From Proteiniclasticum ruminis DSM 24773 (GTDB lineage: Bacteria; Bacillota; Clostridia; Clostridiales; Clostridiaceae), in the NCBI RefSeq assembly GCF_000701905.1, contig NZ_JNKC01000004.1, forward strand, positions 62,001-126,000: DNA of 64,000 nucleotides, written 5' to 3'. The notes under the pieces were generated by a model. That model saw only the letters and a list, made by a program, of their open reading frames with translations. It was not told where the DNA came from and searched no databases. Positions within the stretch are counted from its first letter, which is position 1. Every line of letters begins with the position of its first letter. The translations under genes and the position numbers were made by a program. Shown in pieces: positions 9,001 through 17,202 of this stretch.

Positions 9001-9533
9001 GCATATTCTCCTTTTCCTTCTACAAGCTCCACTCTGACATATCCGGCGCTTTGAAGTTTTTTGCCCACTTCTTTGAGACTGATCTCCATCCCTTTTTCCA
9101 GAGAAAAATGATAGGCTCTGAAATACTCATAAGGCGCATACTTCGCAGTCAGCGCATCGATGGTGGTGACAATGATTTTCTTCTTGCTGCTCTGCAGCGC
9201 CTTCATGACCTTTAGACGCTCCCAGCGGAGATCTCCGGAAATGGCATCGATGTTATAGAACACCATATCCTTCGCCGGAAAATAATAAACCTCATTCTCA
9301 TATAGAAGCAGATCCTCATAAAGATTCTTTGCATCCATATCCTTGGAGGTGAAGATGAAAATGCTGTCTTTTTCTTTCCCAAAGAGTGTAGAAATGAGGT
9401 AAGCCCTTGCGGACTCGGATACACCAAATACTCCTACAGGGAATTTCCTGTCTTTGATGCTTTTACGGAGCTCTTTGAACGAACCATCCTCATAAAGCCT
9501 CTGTCTTAGTCCTTCTAATCTCACATTATTCAC
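6009..9533 (-). CDS. mfd: Transcription-repair coupling factor Mfd
   Basis: This 1174-residue protein is full length for the family. It has a UvrB-homology N-terminus (about 1-350), an RNA polymerase-interacting domain (about 500-570, KGDYVVHVNHGIGVF) and a RecG-like motor with Walker A GDVGYGKTE near 660 and the DEEQ box near 760. The TRG-containing second RecA domain (RGRVGRTNRIAYAY) and C-terminal TRCF domain follow. Known role: ATP-driven removal of stalled RNA polymerase and recruitment of UvrA. The first GTG (9533) abuts the pth stop; a second GTG nine bases later (MRLEGLRQRL) fits the ribosome-site spacing better, so the true start may be 9524. Confidence 0.96.
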   Translation of the reverse strand: MNNVRLEGLRQRLYEDGSFKELRKSIKDRKFPVGVFGVSESARAYLISTLFGKEKDSIFIFTSKDMDAKNLYEDLLLYENEVYYFPAKDMVFYNIDAISGDLRWERLKVMKALQSSKKKIIVTTIDALTAKYAPYEYFRAYHFSLEKGMEISLKEVGKKLQSAGYVRVELVEGKGEYALRGGILDVFPPDSAQPYRVELFGDEIDSIRTFHPENQRSIEQVPSFEIFPAKELILTEERMQEGAQRIEKEFQDILKDKKKRKGYDNEAFEKLKSHVSSNLEYLKEGVFFENIDSYLPFFFEKPSSFFDFMGEGKIIVDDTAHSLGKLESVYQEFQEDYDAFLHRGEIMPSQGSLMLEKELLLETLKNKDVITLNQFQKTERFLPPRSLVNFNQITIYNYQGQLDLLIDDIKDRKRRGYKVVILAGTRPRGERLVDILRDKDIESVYKDTLSTLDYSDVVITFGNQLRGFEFPDIKLSLISDKEVFGEAKRKKRKAPKKGKGLTKIQSFTELRKGDYVVHVNHGIGVFLGIKQLESSGLVRDYIEISYDKNDKLFIPVEQLDMIQRYIGTEGKQPKINKLGGQEWSKAKAKVKRSVDEIAEDLVKLYAEREKVKGYPFTPDTEWQRQFEDEFAYDETEDQLRSSEEIKRDMERERVMDRLLCGDVGYGKTEVAMRAAFKAVMDSKQVAVLVPTTILAEQHYHSFRNRFKGFPIKIDMISRFRGPKEQKETMRRVKEGNVDIIIGTHKILSKDLQFKDLGLLIVDEEQRFGVAHKEKLKSAKKNVDVLTLSATPIPRTLHMSLSGIRDISLIETPPEERYPIQTYVVEFNEQLVRDAILREKARNGQVYFVHNRVDDIHVMHSYLQKLVPEVIFDVAHGQMNERELENAMKNFMDGHTDVLISTTIIETGMDIQNVNTIIVDHADKLGLSQLYQLRGRVGRTNRIAYAYLTYKKDKVLTEIAEKRLRALKDFTELGSGFKIAMRDLEIRGAGNLMGKAQHGQMSVVGYDLYVKMLDTAIKMLTGEIQEEKVDTTIDIRVDAYIPSSYISDEMHKIEVYKRIASMESEEDYEDIKEELLDRFSDIPDSLYNLMDIARLKFYSNRAGVLELKDRMKDILVTFVSSEKLTEEKVSHLMKKYSKRVEFIRSTPGFTVKNLEKDRDETIMFLTKLMKELSTL

Positions 9534-10100
9534 CTACTCCGCTCTAAACCCGTTATACTCACTGATGGCTGAATCGATTCCATGCTCCAGAATGGCAAAC
9601 ACTGCTTCCACAGCTGCAGAGATGGTCTTTTCCATCTTCTCCTCTTCCTCTTCCTGGAACTTGCCGAGCACATGATGGATAAGATCATGTTTCGGAGCAC
9701 CGACGCCCACTTTGATTCTGGGAAAGTCCTCGGATGCCAAATGAAGGATGGTGCTCTTAATGCCATTGTGGCCGCCTGCACTTCCCTTTTTCCGAAGCCT
9801 GAGTTTCCCCACATCTAGGCTCACATCATCAAATATCACCAGTATTTCCTCATTGGGAATTTTATAAAAATCAGCCGCTTCTACTATACTCTCCCCGGAG
9901 AGATTCATAAAAGTCTCTGGCTTCAGAAGAATCACTTTCTTTGTGCCAATCCTTCCTTCTGCCACCTTGCCTCTGAATTTATTCTTGTCAAACTGAACAT
10001 TCAGCTTCTTTGCCAGTGCATCCAGGACCATAAATCCTGCATTATGTCTGGTCTTCTCATATTCTTTTCCTGGATTGCCAAGGCCAACGATTAAGTGCAT
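9534..10100 (-). CDS. pth: Peptidyl-tRNA hydrolase
   Basis: This 188-residue protein starts MHLIVGLGNPGKEYEKTRHN, containing the family signature with its catalytic histidine, plus MNLSGESI and the aspartate-bearing FDDVSLDVGKLRLRKKGSAGGHNGIKS. Known role: cleaves peptidyl-tRNA released early from ribosomes. Start is taken as ATG 10100 with AGGAGGAG upstream; an immediately preceding GTG is possible. It is translationally adjacent to mfd (TAG followed at once by GTG), as in many Firmicutes. Confidence 0.96.
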   Translation of the reverse strand: MHLIVGLGNPGKEYEKTRHNAGFMVLDALAKKLNVQFDKNKFRGKVAEGRIGTKKVILLKPETFMNLSGESIVEAADFYKIPNEEILVIFDDVSLDVGKLRLRKKGSAGGHNGIKSTILHLASEDFPRIKVGVGAPKHDLIHHVLGKFQEEEEEKMEKTISAAVEAVFAILEHGIDSAISEYNGFRAE

Positions 10101-10243
10101 CACCCAGCTCCTCCTTTATTGCGCTATAAAACGATTCTAATTCATATCCTATACATTATACTATTTTATCCACTTTTTGTTTACAAAAACCTTACTCCAT
10201 GGAACTGGACCTTTGGAAAGGATCTTCTCAGGAAATTTCTCCG

Positions 10244-10272
10244 TAAAAAAAAGAGAACTTCACGTCCTCTTT
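10244..10272 (-). terminator. Terminator of the regulator/kinase/HtrA-like operon
   Basis: On the minus strand AAGAGGAC-GTGAA-GTTCTCTT is followed by a T run, overlapping the stop codon of the HtrA-like gene. Confidence 0.8.
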
Positions 10273-11482
10273 AATCCACACTGGTTCCGTAAAGGGTAGC
10301 ATCCACTTCAATAATTTCCGAGACTCTTCTGAAACGGATCTTTACAACGTCTCCCACTTTTCTCGTTTTGATGTACTCCTCAATGGTGGTGCTGGTCTCA
10401 ATGGGCAGACTGTCTATGCTGAGAATGATATCGGTAGGTCTTAGCCCCGCACGGTCCGCAGTGCCTTCCGGTGCAATTCTCTGCACATAGAATCCGCTCT
10501 CTTCCCCTTCTACTTCAGGGACCAGATCCCCATAGACACCAATGAAGGGAACCAGATCTTCTCCTGAATTGATGAGAGATCTTGCGATATTTCTCGCCTC
10601 ATTGGCCGTGATGGCTGCGCCAAGACCGCTCTTAGAGGAGCTGGTTAGCCTCAAACTGTTGAAACCCACCACTTCTCCATTCATATTAAGAAGCACTCCT
10701 CCGCTGTTGCCTGGCGTCACTTTGGCATCTGTTTCGATACCGAATACCTTCACATCCCGGTTGTCATAAGAGAGGATGGGATATGCCTTATTCACAGTGG
10801 ACACTACCCCAAAGGTCAATGTGCCTCTGTCACTGTCTCCAAAGGGATTGCCCATGGCGATGACCGACTGGGCCACTTTCACTGTGCTGGAATCAGAAAA
10901 CTTAGGTGGTCTGAGACCTAGCCCATCCACTTGCAGCACAGCCAGTCCAGAAGCAGTATCTCTCCCGACAACTTCAGCCTGATAGATCTTGTCATTCTCA
11001 CGGTCTGTTCTTACAAAGATTTCTGAATCCGTCAGCGTTGTTACATCATAGGGTACAAGGATGTATCCTTCGGAGTTCATCACAACGCCAGTGTAGACTC
11101 CTTCGTAACTGTCTCCGTAGAAGAGATCCGGATTGTTGGTAACACCTACAAGGGAAAGGGACACTTCACTGTAAATCTCCCGAATCCTGGTTCTGTCATA
11201 AATGGCATTGCCAAAATTGTCGAGAGACTTCCGGATCATCTGGGAAAAGTTGCTGTTGTCATCAATGCCCAGAGGATTCTCCTGAATTTTTCTGGACACA
11301 TAGGTTGCTGTGATCACTGAGGTCACAATGACCACAATGAACAGCATAATCAGTTGGAAGGCTCCATTTTTGATTCTTGATTTCTGGTCCAAACGGTACC
11401 GGATTTCTCCAGATTTCGGATGCTCTTTCTGGCCGTCATTCTCTATTCGATTCTCTCTGTCCAGACTGTTTTTATCTTCCAT
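10271..11482 (-). CDS. HtrA/DegP-like membrane-anchored S1C protein, predicted proteolytically inactive
   Basis: This 403-residue protein has a basic cytoplasmic N-terminus, one membrane helix near residues 42-62, a trypsin-fold domain (about 100-300) and a C-terminal PDZ domain (about 305-400, GTADRAGLRPTDIILSI). The nucleophile motif TPGNSGGVLLN (near 257) and the AMGNPFGDS loop are intact. However the segment that normally reads TNNHVV is LVPYDV here, so the catalytic His is replaced, and the usual TDLAVL is SGLAVL, so the catalytic Asp is a Gly. I infer a pseudoprotease that may still bind unfolded or C-terminal peptides. It is third in an operon behind a response regulator and kinase, with an 11-base gap to the kinase. 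Confidence 0.85.
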   Translation of the reverse strand: MEDKNSLDRENRIENDGQKEHPKSGEIRYRLDQKSRIKNGAFQLIMLFIVVIVTSVITATYVSRKIQENPLGIDDNSNFSQMIRKSLDNFGNAIYDRTRIREIYSEVSLSLVGVTNNPDLFYGDSYEGVYTGVVMNSEGYILVPYDVTTLTDSEIFVRTDRENDKIYQAEVVGRDTASGLAVLQVDGLGLRPPKFSDSSTVKVAQSVIAMGNPFGDSDRGTLTFGVVSTVNKAYPILSYDNRDVKVFGIETDAKVTPGNSGGVLLNMNGEVVGFNSLRLTSSSKSGLGAAITANEARNIARSLINSGEDLVPFIGVYGDLVPEVEGEESGFYVQRIAPEGTADRAGLRPTDIILSIDSLPIETSTTIEEYIKTRKVGDVVKIRFRRVSEIIEVDATLYGTSVD

Positions 11483-11493
11483 GTTCTACACTC

Positions 11494-12903
11494 CTAGGTC
11501 ATGCTGAGGGTAAACGTGAACTGAACCCCTTGCTGTTTGTTCTCCACCCAGATATCTTCGCCAAACTGTGTGATGATATTTCTAACTATAGGAAGCCCAA
11601 GTCCCGTGGATACTTTATTGGTCCTTGACTTGTCCCCTTTGTAGAATCTGTCCCATATATTTTTGATATCATGGTCTGGAATGGAGTCCCCATCATTGTA
11701 CACGCTGATAAGGACCTTCTTTCCTTTGGTCCTGGTCTGTACTTTGATGTTCCCATTATCCGGGCAATGCTTGATGGAGTTATCGATGAGATTCGTCATA
11801 ACTTGGATGAGACGGTCTCTATCCCCTGCAGCATAAAGGTGGTCTCCTTCCAGTGTGACATTCACCTTAAGTCCTTTATCGTCAATCTTTGTTTCAAACC
11901 TGGTGATACACACCTTCACAATCTCATTGATGTCCAGCTCAGTCAGCTTGAAGGAGAATTTTCCCGATTCCATGGCAGAAAGATCAAGAAGATCATTCAC
12001 AAGACGTGTCAGTCTCTGGATCTCGTCATAGACAATTTTCAGGTAATACTTCTCCTTGTCCATGGGGATGATGCCATCAAGAATCCCTGCAATAAATCCA
12101 CGGATGGATGTGATGGGAGAGCGCAGTTCATGAGATATATTGGACAGGAAGTCACGGCGGTTCTTATCCGTTTCTTCCAGAGACTCCGCCATGGAGTTGA
12201 AGGACTCCGAAAGCTGGCCAATCTCGTCAGAAGATGTCACAAGAACTCTTTGCGTCACTTCGCCCTTTGAAATCTTCCTTGCAATGGTGTTCAGCTCTGC
12301 CAGAGGCCTGAACAGCATTCTTTGGGCAAGATAATAAATTAGTATAACCGACAATATCACTGCAAATGCTGTGATGCTCCAAATTCTGAGATAGATCTCA
12401 CGTAGAGGTGCTTCTATGGATTTCAGGGGTGTGTACACCACAATTGCTCCCTGATAAACGCCATTGTTCTGAATGGGCTTGATGTAAAGAGACATCTCCT
12501 CTTTTGTGATGGGGTTCATCTCCCCATTGATTTCAATAGAATTGCCCTCTACCAGCCGGTCCCTGTCAGGAAAACTGAATCTTGTGAACATCAGGCTTTC
12601 ATAAGCCTCATTGGTCACAAAGAAGATATACCCGGAAGCGTCCACCAGGAGAATGTCCCCTTTTTCAACACCTTTCACGAGAGACAGGTTTCGGATGAGC
12701 TCCGTATCATCAATTTCCTTATTAAGATATAAAGGGACGCTGGAAGAGGCAAGAATTGCTGTCTCCTCCAGGTCCGCCCTGTTCTTTTCCAGAAAATAAT
12801 TTTGGAACCATAGTGAAAGAACAACAGCTATCAGAACATACCCTACAGTTACAACCATGGCAAAGGTTGCAACGAGTTTTGTTACAAGAGAACTGTTTTT
12901 CAT
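11494..12903 (-). CDS. Sensor histidine kinase with extracytoplasmic sensor, HAMP, HisKA and HATPase_c
   Basis: This 469-residue kinase has TM1 (residues 10-34), an extracytoplasmic sensor of about 130 residues, TM2 (about 170-192), a HAMP domain (LNTIARKISKGEVTQ), HisKA with phospho-acceptor His near 257 (ISHELRSPITSIRGF), and an ATPase with N box (NLIDNSIKHC) and G box (GLGLPIVRNII). The layout resembles WalK/ResE/PhoR-type kinases but lacks a PAS domain after HAMP. It lies 15 bases downstream of its response regulator. The signal is unknown; the HtrA-like third gene points to envelope stress (inference). Confidence 0.92.
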   Translation of the reverse strand: MKNSSLVTKLVATFAMVVTVGYVLIAVVLSLWFQNYFLEKNRADLEETAILASSSVPLYLNKEIDDTELIRNLSLVKGVEKGDILLVDASGYIFFVTNEAYESLMFTRFSFPDRDRLVEGNSIEINGEMNPITKEEMSLYIKPIQNNGVYQGAIVVYTPLKSIEAPLREIYLRIWSITAFAVILSVILIYYLAQRMLFRPLAELNTIARKISKGEVTQRVLVTSSDEIGQLSESFNSMAESLEETDKNRRDFLSNISHELRSPITSIRGFIAGILDGIIPMDKEKYYLKIVYDEIQRLTRLVNDLLDLSAMESGKFSFKLTELDINEIVKVCITRFETKIDDKGLKVNVTLEGDHLYAAGDRDRLIQVMTNLIDNSIKHCPDNGNIKVQTRTKGKKVLISVYNDGDSIPDHDIKNIWDRFYKGDKSRTNKVSTGLGLPIVRNIITQFGEDIWVENKQQGVQFTFTLSMT

Positions 12904-12918
12904 AGTTATTACTCCCTA

Positions 12919-13605
12919 CTATTTGACTTCGAACTTATAACCAACGCCCCATACGGTCTCCAGCTGCCAGTTTGGTCCACCATGAAGCTTCTCACGAAGC
13001 CGTTTGATGTGCACATCCACAGTTCTGGAATCCCCTGGATAGTCGTATCCCCATACTTCACAAAGAAGCTGTTCTCTGGTGAATACACGGTTCTTGTTGG
13101 AAGCCAGGTGATAAAGAAGTTCAAACTCCTTCGGTGGCATTTTTACATCCTGGCCTTTATAGACCACATTGTAGGAATTGACATCGATGTTCAGTTCTGG
13201 GAAATTGAGCACTTCTTTTCCACCGCCGTCCGTGTTGAATCTTCTCATGACCGCTTTCACTCTCGCCACAACTTCCTTTGGTTCAAAGGGCTTCACCATG
13301 TAGTCATCTGCTCCCAGCTCAAGACCCAGCACCTTATCAAAGGTATCTCCCTTTGCTGTGAGCATAATGACTGGAGTATCATAGTCCTTTCGGATCCACT
13401 TCAGCACATCCACACCATCTATATAGGGCAGCATGATGTCCAGAAGCACCAGATCCGGTTTGTAATCCACAAACACTTCCTGGGCTGCTTTGCCGTCTGC
13501 TGCTACTCGGATGTCATACCCGGAGCTTTGGAGATACATTTTTAGGACTTCGCTGATGTTTTCATCGTCATCGACTACCAGAATTTTACCAATTTTTCCT
13601 TCCAT
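12919..13605 (-). CDS. OmpR/PhoB-family response regulator
   Basis: This 228-residue regulator has a receiver domain at residues 7-120 with acidic pocket DDD at 12-14, phospho-acceptor Asp56 (LVLLDIMLP), the conserved Thr in IMLTAKG and Lys in YMVKPFEP. The winged-helix DNA-binding domain at about 130-228 carries LTPREFELL-like KEFELLYHLA and the wing SRTVDVHIKRLREKL. It is first gene of the operon with the kinase and HtrA-like protein. The target genes are unknown. Confidence 0.94.
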   Translation of the reverse strand: MEGKIGKILVVDDDENISEVLKMYLQSSGYDIRVAADGKAAQEVFVDYKPDLVLLDIMLPYIDGVDVLKWIRKDYDTPVIMLTAKGDTFDKVLGLELGADDYMVKPFEPKEVVARVKAVMRRFNTDGGGKEVLNFPELNIDVNSYNVVYKGQDVKMPPKEFELLYHLASNKNRVFTREQLLCEVWGYDYPGDSRTVDVHIKRLREKLHGGPNWQLETVWGVGYKFEVK

Positions 13606-13780
13606 GTTACATTCCCCTTTCTCGCTTAGATTCAGCTTATGTGAATCAATCTAACTCTATGATAGTATAAAAAGGGCTCAAAATCTCGCTCTTCATAATT
13701 ATTTCACGTTATCCCCCTGATTATTAACAGATTATACTTATTCTAATGTATTTACAATCAAAGCATCTCCTTCATCGTTG

Positions 13781-13801
13781 TCATGAACATCCGGTTCATG
13801 A
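13781..13801. promoter_or_regulatory. Perfect 8-5-8 inverted repeat, candidate operator
   Basis: TCATGAAC-ATCCG-GTTCATGA lies between the divergent response-regulator gene and the ABC exporter, about 65 bases upstream of the exporter -10 box. It has no T run, so it is not a terminator. A regulator binding site is inferred from symmetry and position only. Confidence 0.45.
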
Positions 13802-13845
13802 AGATATCCAAGTTCAGATTTTTACATATTTTTACCTCATTTTAA

Positions 13846-13873
13846 TGTGGAATACACATGAATACGATATAAT
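13846..13873 (+). promoter_or_regulatory. Promoter of the ABC exporter operon
   Basis: A perfect -10 TATAAT at 13868-13873 sits 32 bases before the ATG. The -35 at 13846-13851 (TGTGGA, 16-base spacer) is weak, so activation may be needed. The rest of the 300-base intergenic region holds no gene. Confidence 0.5.
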
Positions 13874-13905
13874 AGTTGAAAAATTAACAGACTGAGGTGA
13901 GCCTA

Positions 13906-14838
13906 ATGATAATTGAAGTGTCCAATCTGAAAAAAAGCTATGGTCCTCTCGTGGCAGTGAACAACCTCTCCTTTCATATTGAAGAAGGTGAAGTCTTTGG
14001 ACTTCTTGGCCCCAACGGCAGCGGCAAAACAACCGCCATCAACTGTATGCTGTCCCTGTTAAACTTTGAGGAAGGAAACATCCGGATCTTTGGCAAGGAG
14101 ATGCAGCCCGATGCTTATGATCTCAAAAAGGACATCGGCGTTGTCATGCAGGAAGTGGCCGTTTTCCACGAGCTCACGGTGTACGAGAATATCGATTACT
14201 TCTGTGGACTATATGTCTCGGACAAAGCAGAAAGAAGGAAACTGGTGGAAGAGGCACTGGACTTCACAGGACTTCAGGAGTTCAGAAAGTTTTTACCAAA
14301 AAAGCTTTCCGGGGGACTCCTGCGAAGGCTGAACATCGCCTGCGGCATCGCCCACAAGCCGAAACTCATTTTTCTCGATGAGCCCACAGTGGCTGTAGAC
14401 CCCCAAAGCAGAAACAGCATCCTGGAAGGGATTCTCAAACTGAACAAGGAAGGGTCCACCATCGTCTATACTTCCCACTACATGGAGGAAGTAGAAACCA
14501 TCTGTTCCAGAATCATGATCATCGATAAAGGGGAAGCCATCGCTACAGGAACCAAGGAAGAACTGAAATCCATGATTCATCTGGGCAGCAAAATCTCCTT
14601 TGATGCCTCCTTTATCGAGGAATCTCAGCTGGAAAAACTGGCATCTCTTCCCCATGTGACAGAAGTGAAGAAAAACGGAACCCTTGTGACCCTTCGAGCT
14701 TCCGAAGAGAATGGCACGCTTGAGAGTATTCTGGCTTTTTTGAAAGAGGAGCAGATCCCTTACAACAATATCCATTCAGAGATGCCTACCTTAAACGACG
14801 TGTTCCTTGAAATCACCGGAAAAGAACTCCGGGATTGA
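13906..14838 (+). CDS. ABC-2 type exporter, ATP-binding subunit
   Basis: This 310-residue ATPase has Walker A GPNGSGKTT (near residue 38), Q-loop MQEV, signature LSGGLLRRLNIA, Walker B LIFLDEPTVAVD and switch His in YTSHYMEE. The signature reads LSGG-L rather than LSGGQ, a variation common in ABC-2 exporters. The C-terminal 90 residues are the accessory domain of DrrA/CcmA-type ATPases. Start is ATG 13906 with GAGGTGA, not the upstream GTG. Two permease genes follow in a tight operon. The substrate is unknown: drug, peptide or lipid are all possible. Confidence 0.9.
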   Translation: MIIEVSNLKKSYGPLVAVNNLSFHIEEGEVFGLLGPNGSGKTTAINCMLSLLNFEEGNIRIFGKEMQPDAYDLKKDIGVVMQEVAVFHELTVYENIDYFCGLYVSDKAERRKLVEEALDFTGLQEFRKFLPKKLSGGLLRRLNIACGIAHKPKLIFLDEPTVAVDPQSRNSILEGILKLNKEGSTIVYTSHYMEEVETICSRIMIIDKGEAIATGTKEELKSMIHLGSKISFDASFIEESQLEKLASLPHVTEVKKNGTLVTLRASEENGTLESILAFLKEEQIPYNNIHSEMPTLNDVFLEITGKELRD

Positions 14839-14848
14839 GGTGATGGAA

Positions 14849-15985
14849 ATGTTTATGCATATTTATAAATACAGGCTGAAAAAGCTTCTCCGGACAAAGG
14901 AGATGATTTTCTGGACCCTAGCATTCCCCATTCTCCTCTCTGTGTTTTTCCATCTGGCTTTCCAAAACCTGGACCGGGCAGAGGCCTTTGACCCCATTGC
15001 CACCGCTGTGGTGGCGGATGCAGCCTACCAGGAAAACAGCTTCTTTCAAGAAGTTCTGAAGGATGTTTCCAGCGGTGAAGAGCCTCTTTTAACATACAGC
15101 GAGGTATCCTTGAAAGAAGCAGAGACACTTCTTGAAAACGGAGACATCTACGGTTATTTTCTGGTGGGCAATCCCATCGCCATGACTGTAAAGACCTCCG
15201 GTCTTTCGCAAAATATCCTGCGTCTTTTCCTGGATCAGGTAAATCAGCGCTTCTCGATGATTACAAGCATCTCTATGGTAAACCCTGAATCCATGGAGAG
15301 CTTCGTGAAGGCTTTGGGAGAGTCCGTGACCTATACCATCGAAAAAGAAAAGAGCACAGCGCCACCCAGCCAGATTCTCAATTACTTCTATTCCCTCATC
15401 GCCATGGCTTGTATGTACGGTGCATTCTTCGGCAGTGATGAAATCACGGACATCGAGGCAAACATCAGTATGCGGGCAGCAAGAATCCAGGTGGCTCCTG
15501 TTCATAAGCTCAAAGCTTTTGCGGCCAGCTCACTGGCATCCTATACTGTGCTTCTTGTGAACACCTCCATTCTCCTTCTGTTTCTTGCCTATGTTCTTGG
15601 CATCGACTTTGGAGAGCGGGCATTTTATATTGTGCTCACAGCCTTCGCCGGCACCCTTACAGGCATCACCTTTGGCTCCTTCATCAGCAGCCTTGTGAAG
15701 AAAAACGAGAACATGAAATCTGCAGTCATTGTCGCCGTGACCATGGGCGGATCTTTCCTGGCAGGGATGATGTACGCCCAGATGAAGTACATTGTTTATG
15801 ATAAAGCCCCGGTGCTTGCCTACCTGAACCCAGTAAACCTCATCACGGATTCTTTTTACTCTCTCTACTATTTCACAGATATGGGCAGATACTTCCAGAA
15901 CCTTGCCCTTCTTCTTGTGATGACCATCGTCTTTGGACTGGGTACTTATCTATCTTTAAGGAGGCGCCGCTATGCAAGTATTTAA
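14849..15985 (+). CDS. ABC-2 type exporter permease, first subunit
   Basis: This permease of about 378 residues has an N-terminal membrane helix (TLAFPILLSVFFHLAFQ), a large extracytoplasmic domain (about 45-190) and five helices in the C-terminal half (ALIAMACMYGAFFG region, LVNTSILLLFLAYVL, FAGTLTGITFGSFIS, LLVMTIVFGLGTYLS). This is the ABC2_membrane_3 layout. GAGGTG overlaps the stop of the ATPase gene and gives best spacing to ATG 14849; ATG 14843 is also possible. It overlaps the next permease by 14 bases, implying translational coupling. Confidence 0.85.
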   Translation: MFMHIYKYRLKKLLRTKEMIFWTLAFPILLSVFFHLAFQNLDRAEAFDPIATAVVADAAYQENSFFQEVLKDVSSGEEPLLTYSEVSLKEAETLLENGDIYGYFLVGNPIAMTVKTSGLSQNILRLFLDQVNQRFSMITSISMVNPESMESFVKALGESVTYTIEKEKSTAPPSQILNYFYSLIAMACMYGAFFGSDEITDIEANISMRAARIQVAPVHKLKAFAASSLASYTVLLVNTSILLLFLAYVLGIDFGERAFYIVLTAFAGTLTGITFGSFISSLVKKNENMKSAVIVAVTMGGSFLAGMMYAQMKYIVYDKAPVLAYLNPVNLITDSFYSLYYFTDMGRYFQNLALLLVMTIVFGLGTYLSLRRRRYASI

Positions 15986-17132
15986 CGTCAGCATGAAAGT
16001 ATTAAAAAGAAACGCGCCTTCCATCCTCATCTATCTTGGTATCTTCCTGGGTCTTTCCCTTCTCTTTGCCTCAAACTCCTCAGAGCAGGAAGCAGAGTAT
16101 GCTTCCTTTGAAACGGTGAAAACCCCAGTGGCTCTCTTCCTGGAAGAGGATACCCCTCTGACAAGGAGTTTTGAAGCGTATCTTAAGGAAAATGCCTATC
16201 TGGTAACGGTGAAAGATGAGGAAAAAACTCTGGCAGATGCCCTGTATTTCCGCATCGTCACCTACGTCATCAGAATCCCGGAAGGGTTCACGGATAGCTT
16301 TCTAGATGGAGAACCTCTCCCCATTGTAAAAGAAACGCTGCCCGATGCCATCACGAACATCTATACAGATCTCTCCATCGAGAATTTTTTTAACACCGCT
16401 AGAGTCTATATTGAAAGCCTGCCGGATGCCTCACTTTCAGAAGTGCTGGAAAAGACAAACTCCACACTTTCGGTGAAGACATCTGTAAACGTGGAAACTT
16501 ATGGTGGAGAAAAGCCCAGCAGCTATACGAGATTCTACTATAACTACATGTCCTATTCCATGGTGTCGATCCTGGTCCTTGGCACCAGCATCATCATGCT
16601 ACTTTGGAGAGATCTGCCGCTTTTGCGGCGCACAGAAGTCTCTCCCTTAAAGAAGTCTTCTATACAGCTCCAGAAAGTGCTGTCCTTAGGGGTCTTTACG
16701 CTGCTGACCTTTGTGCTTCTCAATGTTTTTTACTTTCTGGTGAACAGGAATGCCGTACTGGATGACAAAACACTGCTGCATATAGGCAATTCCTTCATCC
16801 TGGCCTTTACCTCCATGGGGATGAGCTTTCTAGTAGGTACCCTGCTGAAAAGCAGAAATGCCATCACAGCCGTCAGCAATGTGGTTTCTCTGGGCCCCTC
16901 CTTCATCAGTGGTGTATTTGTACCTCAAGCTCTTCTGGGAGAAGGGGTGCTCACCCTGGCAAAGGTCACTCCTACCTACTATTATGTCACCGCTAATGAG
17001 CTCATTGCTGCACTTGGAAATAGTATGAACGAAAAAATCTACACCAATATGATGATTCTTTTCGCCTTTGGCATAGTCTTCTTCCTTCTCGCCTTCTATT
17101 TCGGACAAAGGCGCAAAACAACATCATCTTAA
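15972..17132 (+). CDS. ABC-2 type exporter permease, second subunit
   Basis: This 386-residue permease has the same topology as its neighbour: one N-terminal helix (ILIYLGIFLGLSLLFA), an extracytoplasmic domain (about 40-190) and a multi-helix C-terminal membrane part. It is a diverged paralogue, so the exporter is probably a heterodimeric membrane unit with the shared ATPase. AAGGAGG lies nine bases before the ATG, inside the end of the previous gene. A strong terminator follows. Confidence 0.85.
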   Translation: MQVFNVSMKVLKRNAPSILIYLGIFLGLSLLFASNSSEQEAEYASFETVKTPVALFLEEDTPLTRSFEAYLKENAYLVTVKDEEKTLADALYFRIVTYVIRIPEGFTDSFLDGEPLPIVKETLPDAITNIYTDLSIENFFNTARVYIESLPDASLSEVLEKTNSTLSVKTSVNVETYGGEKPSSYTRFYYNYMSYSMVSILVLGTSIIMLLWRDLPLLRRTEVSPLKKSSIQLQKVLSLGVFTLLTFVLLNVFYFLVNRNAVLDDKTLLHIGNSFILAFTSMGMSFLVGTLLKSRNAITAVSNVVSLGPSFISGVFVPQALLGEGVLTLAKVTPTYYYVTANELIAALGNSMNEKIYTNMMILFAFGIVFFLLAFYFGQRRKTTSS

Positions 17133-17148
17133 CGTGGAAGTACCGCAA

Positions 17149-17180
17149 AAAACCCCTTGCTCAAGGAAGCAAGGGGTTTT
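17149..17180. terminator. Bidirectional terminator between the exporter and prs
   Basis: AAAACCCCTTGCT pairs with AGCAAGGGGTTTT; A/T tracts on both sides let it serve the converging genes. Confidence 0.9.
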
Positions 17181-17202
17181 CGTATGATGAGATTAATTCT
17201 TC

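Noticed and set aside
8571-9215. Plus-strand frame of 214 codons inside mfd
   Set aside because: Antisense shadow of mfd without a ribosome site or motif.
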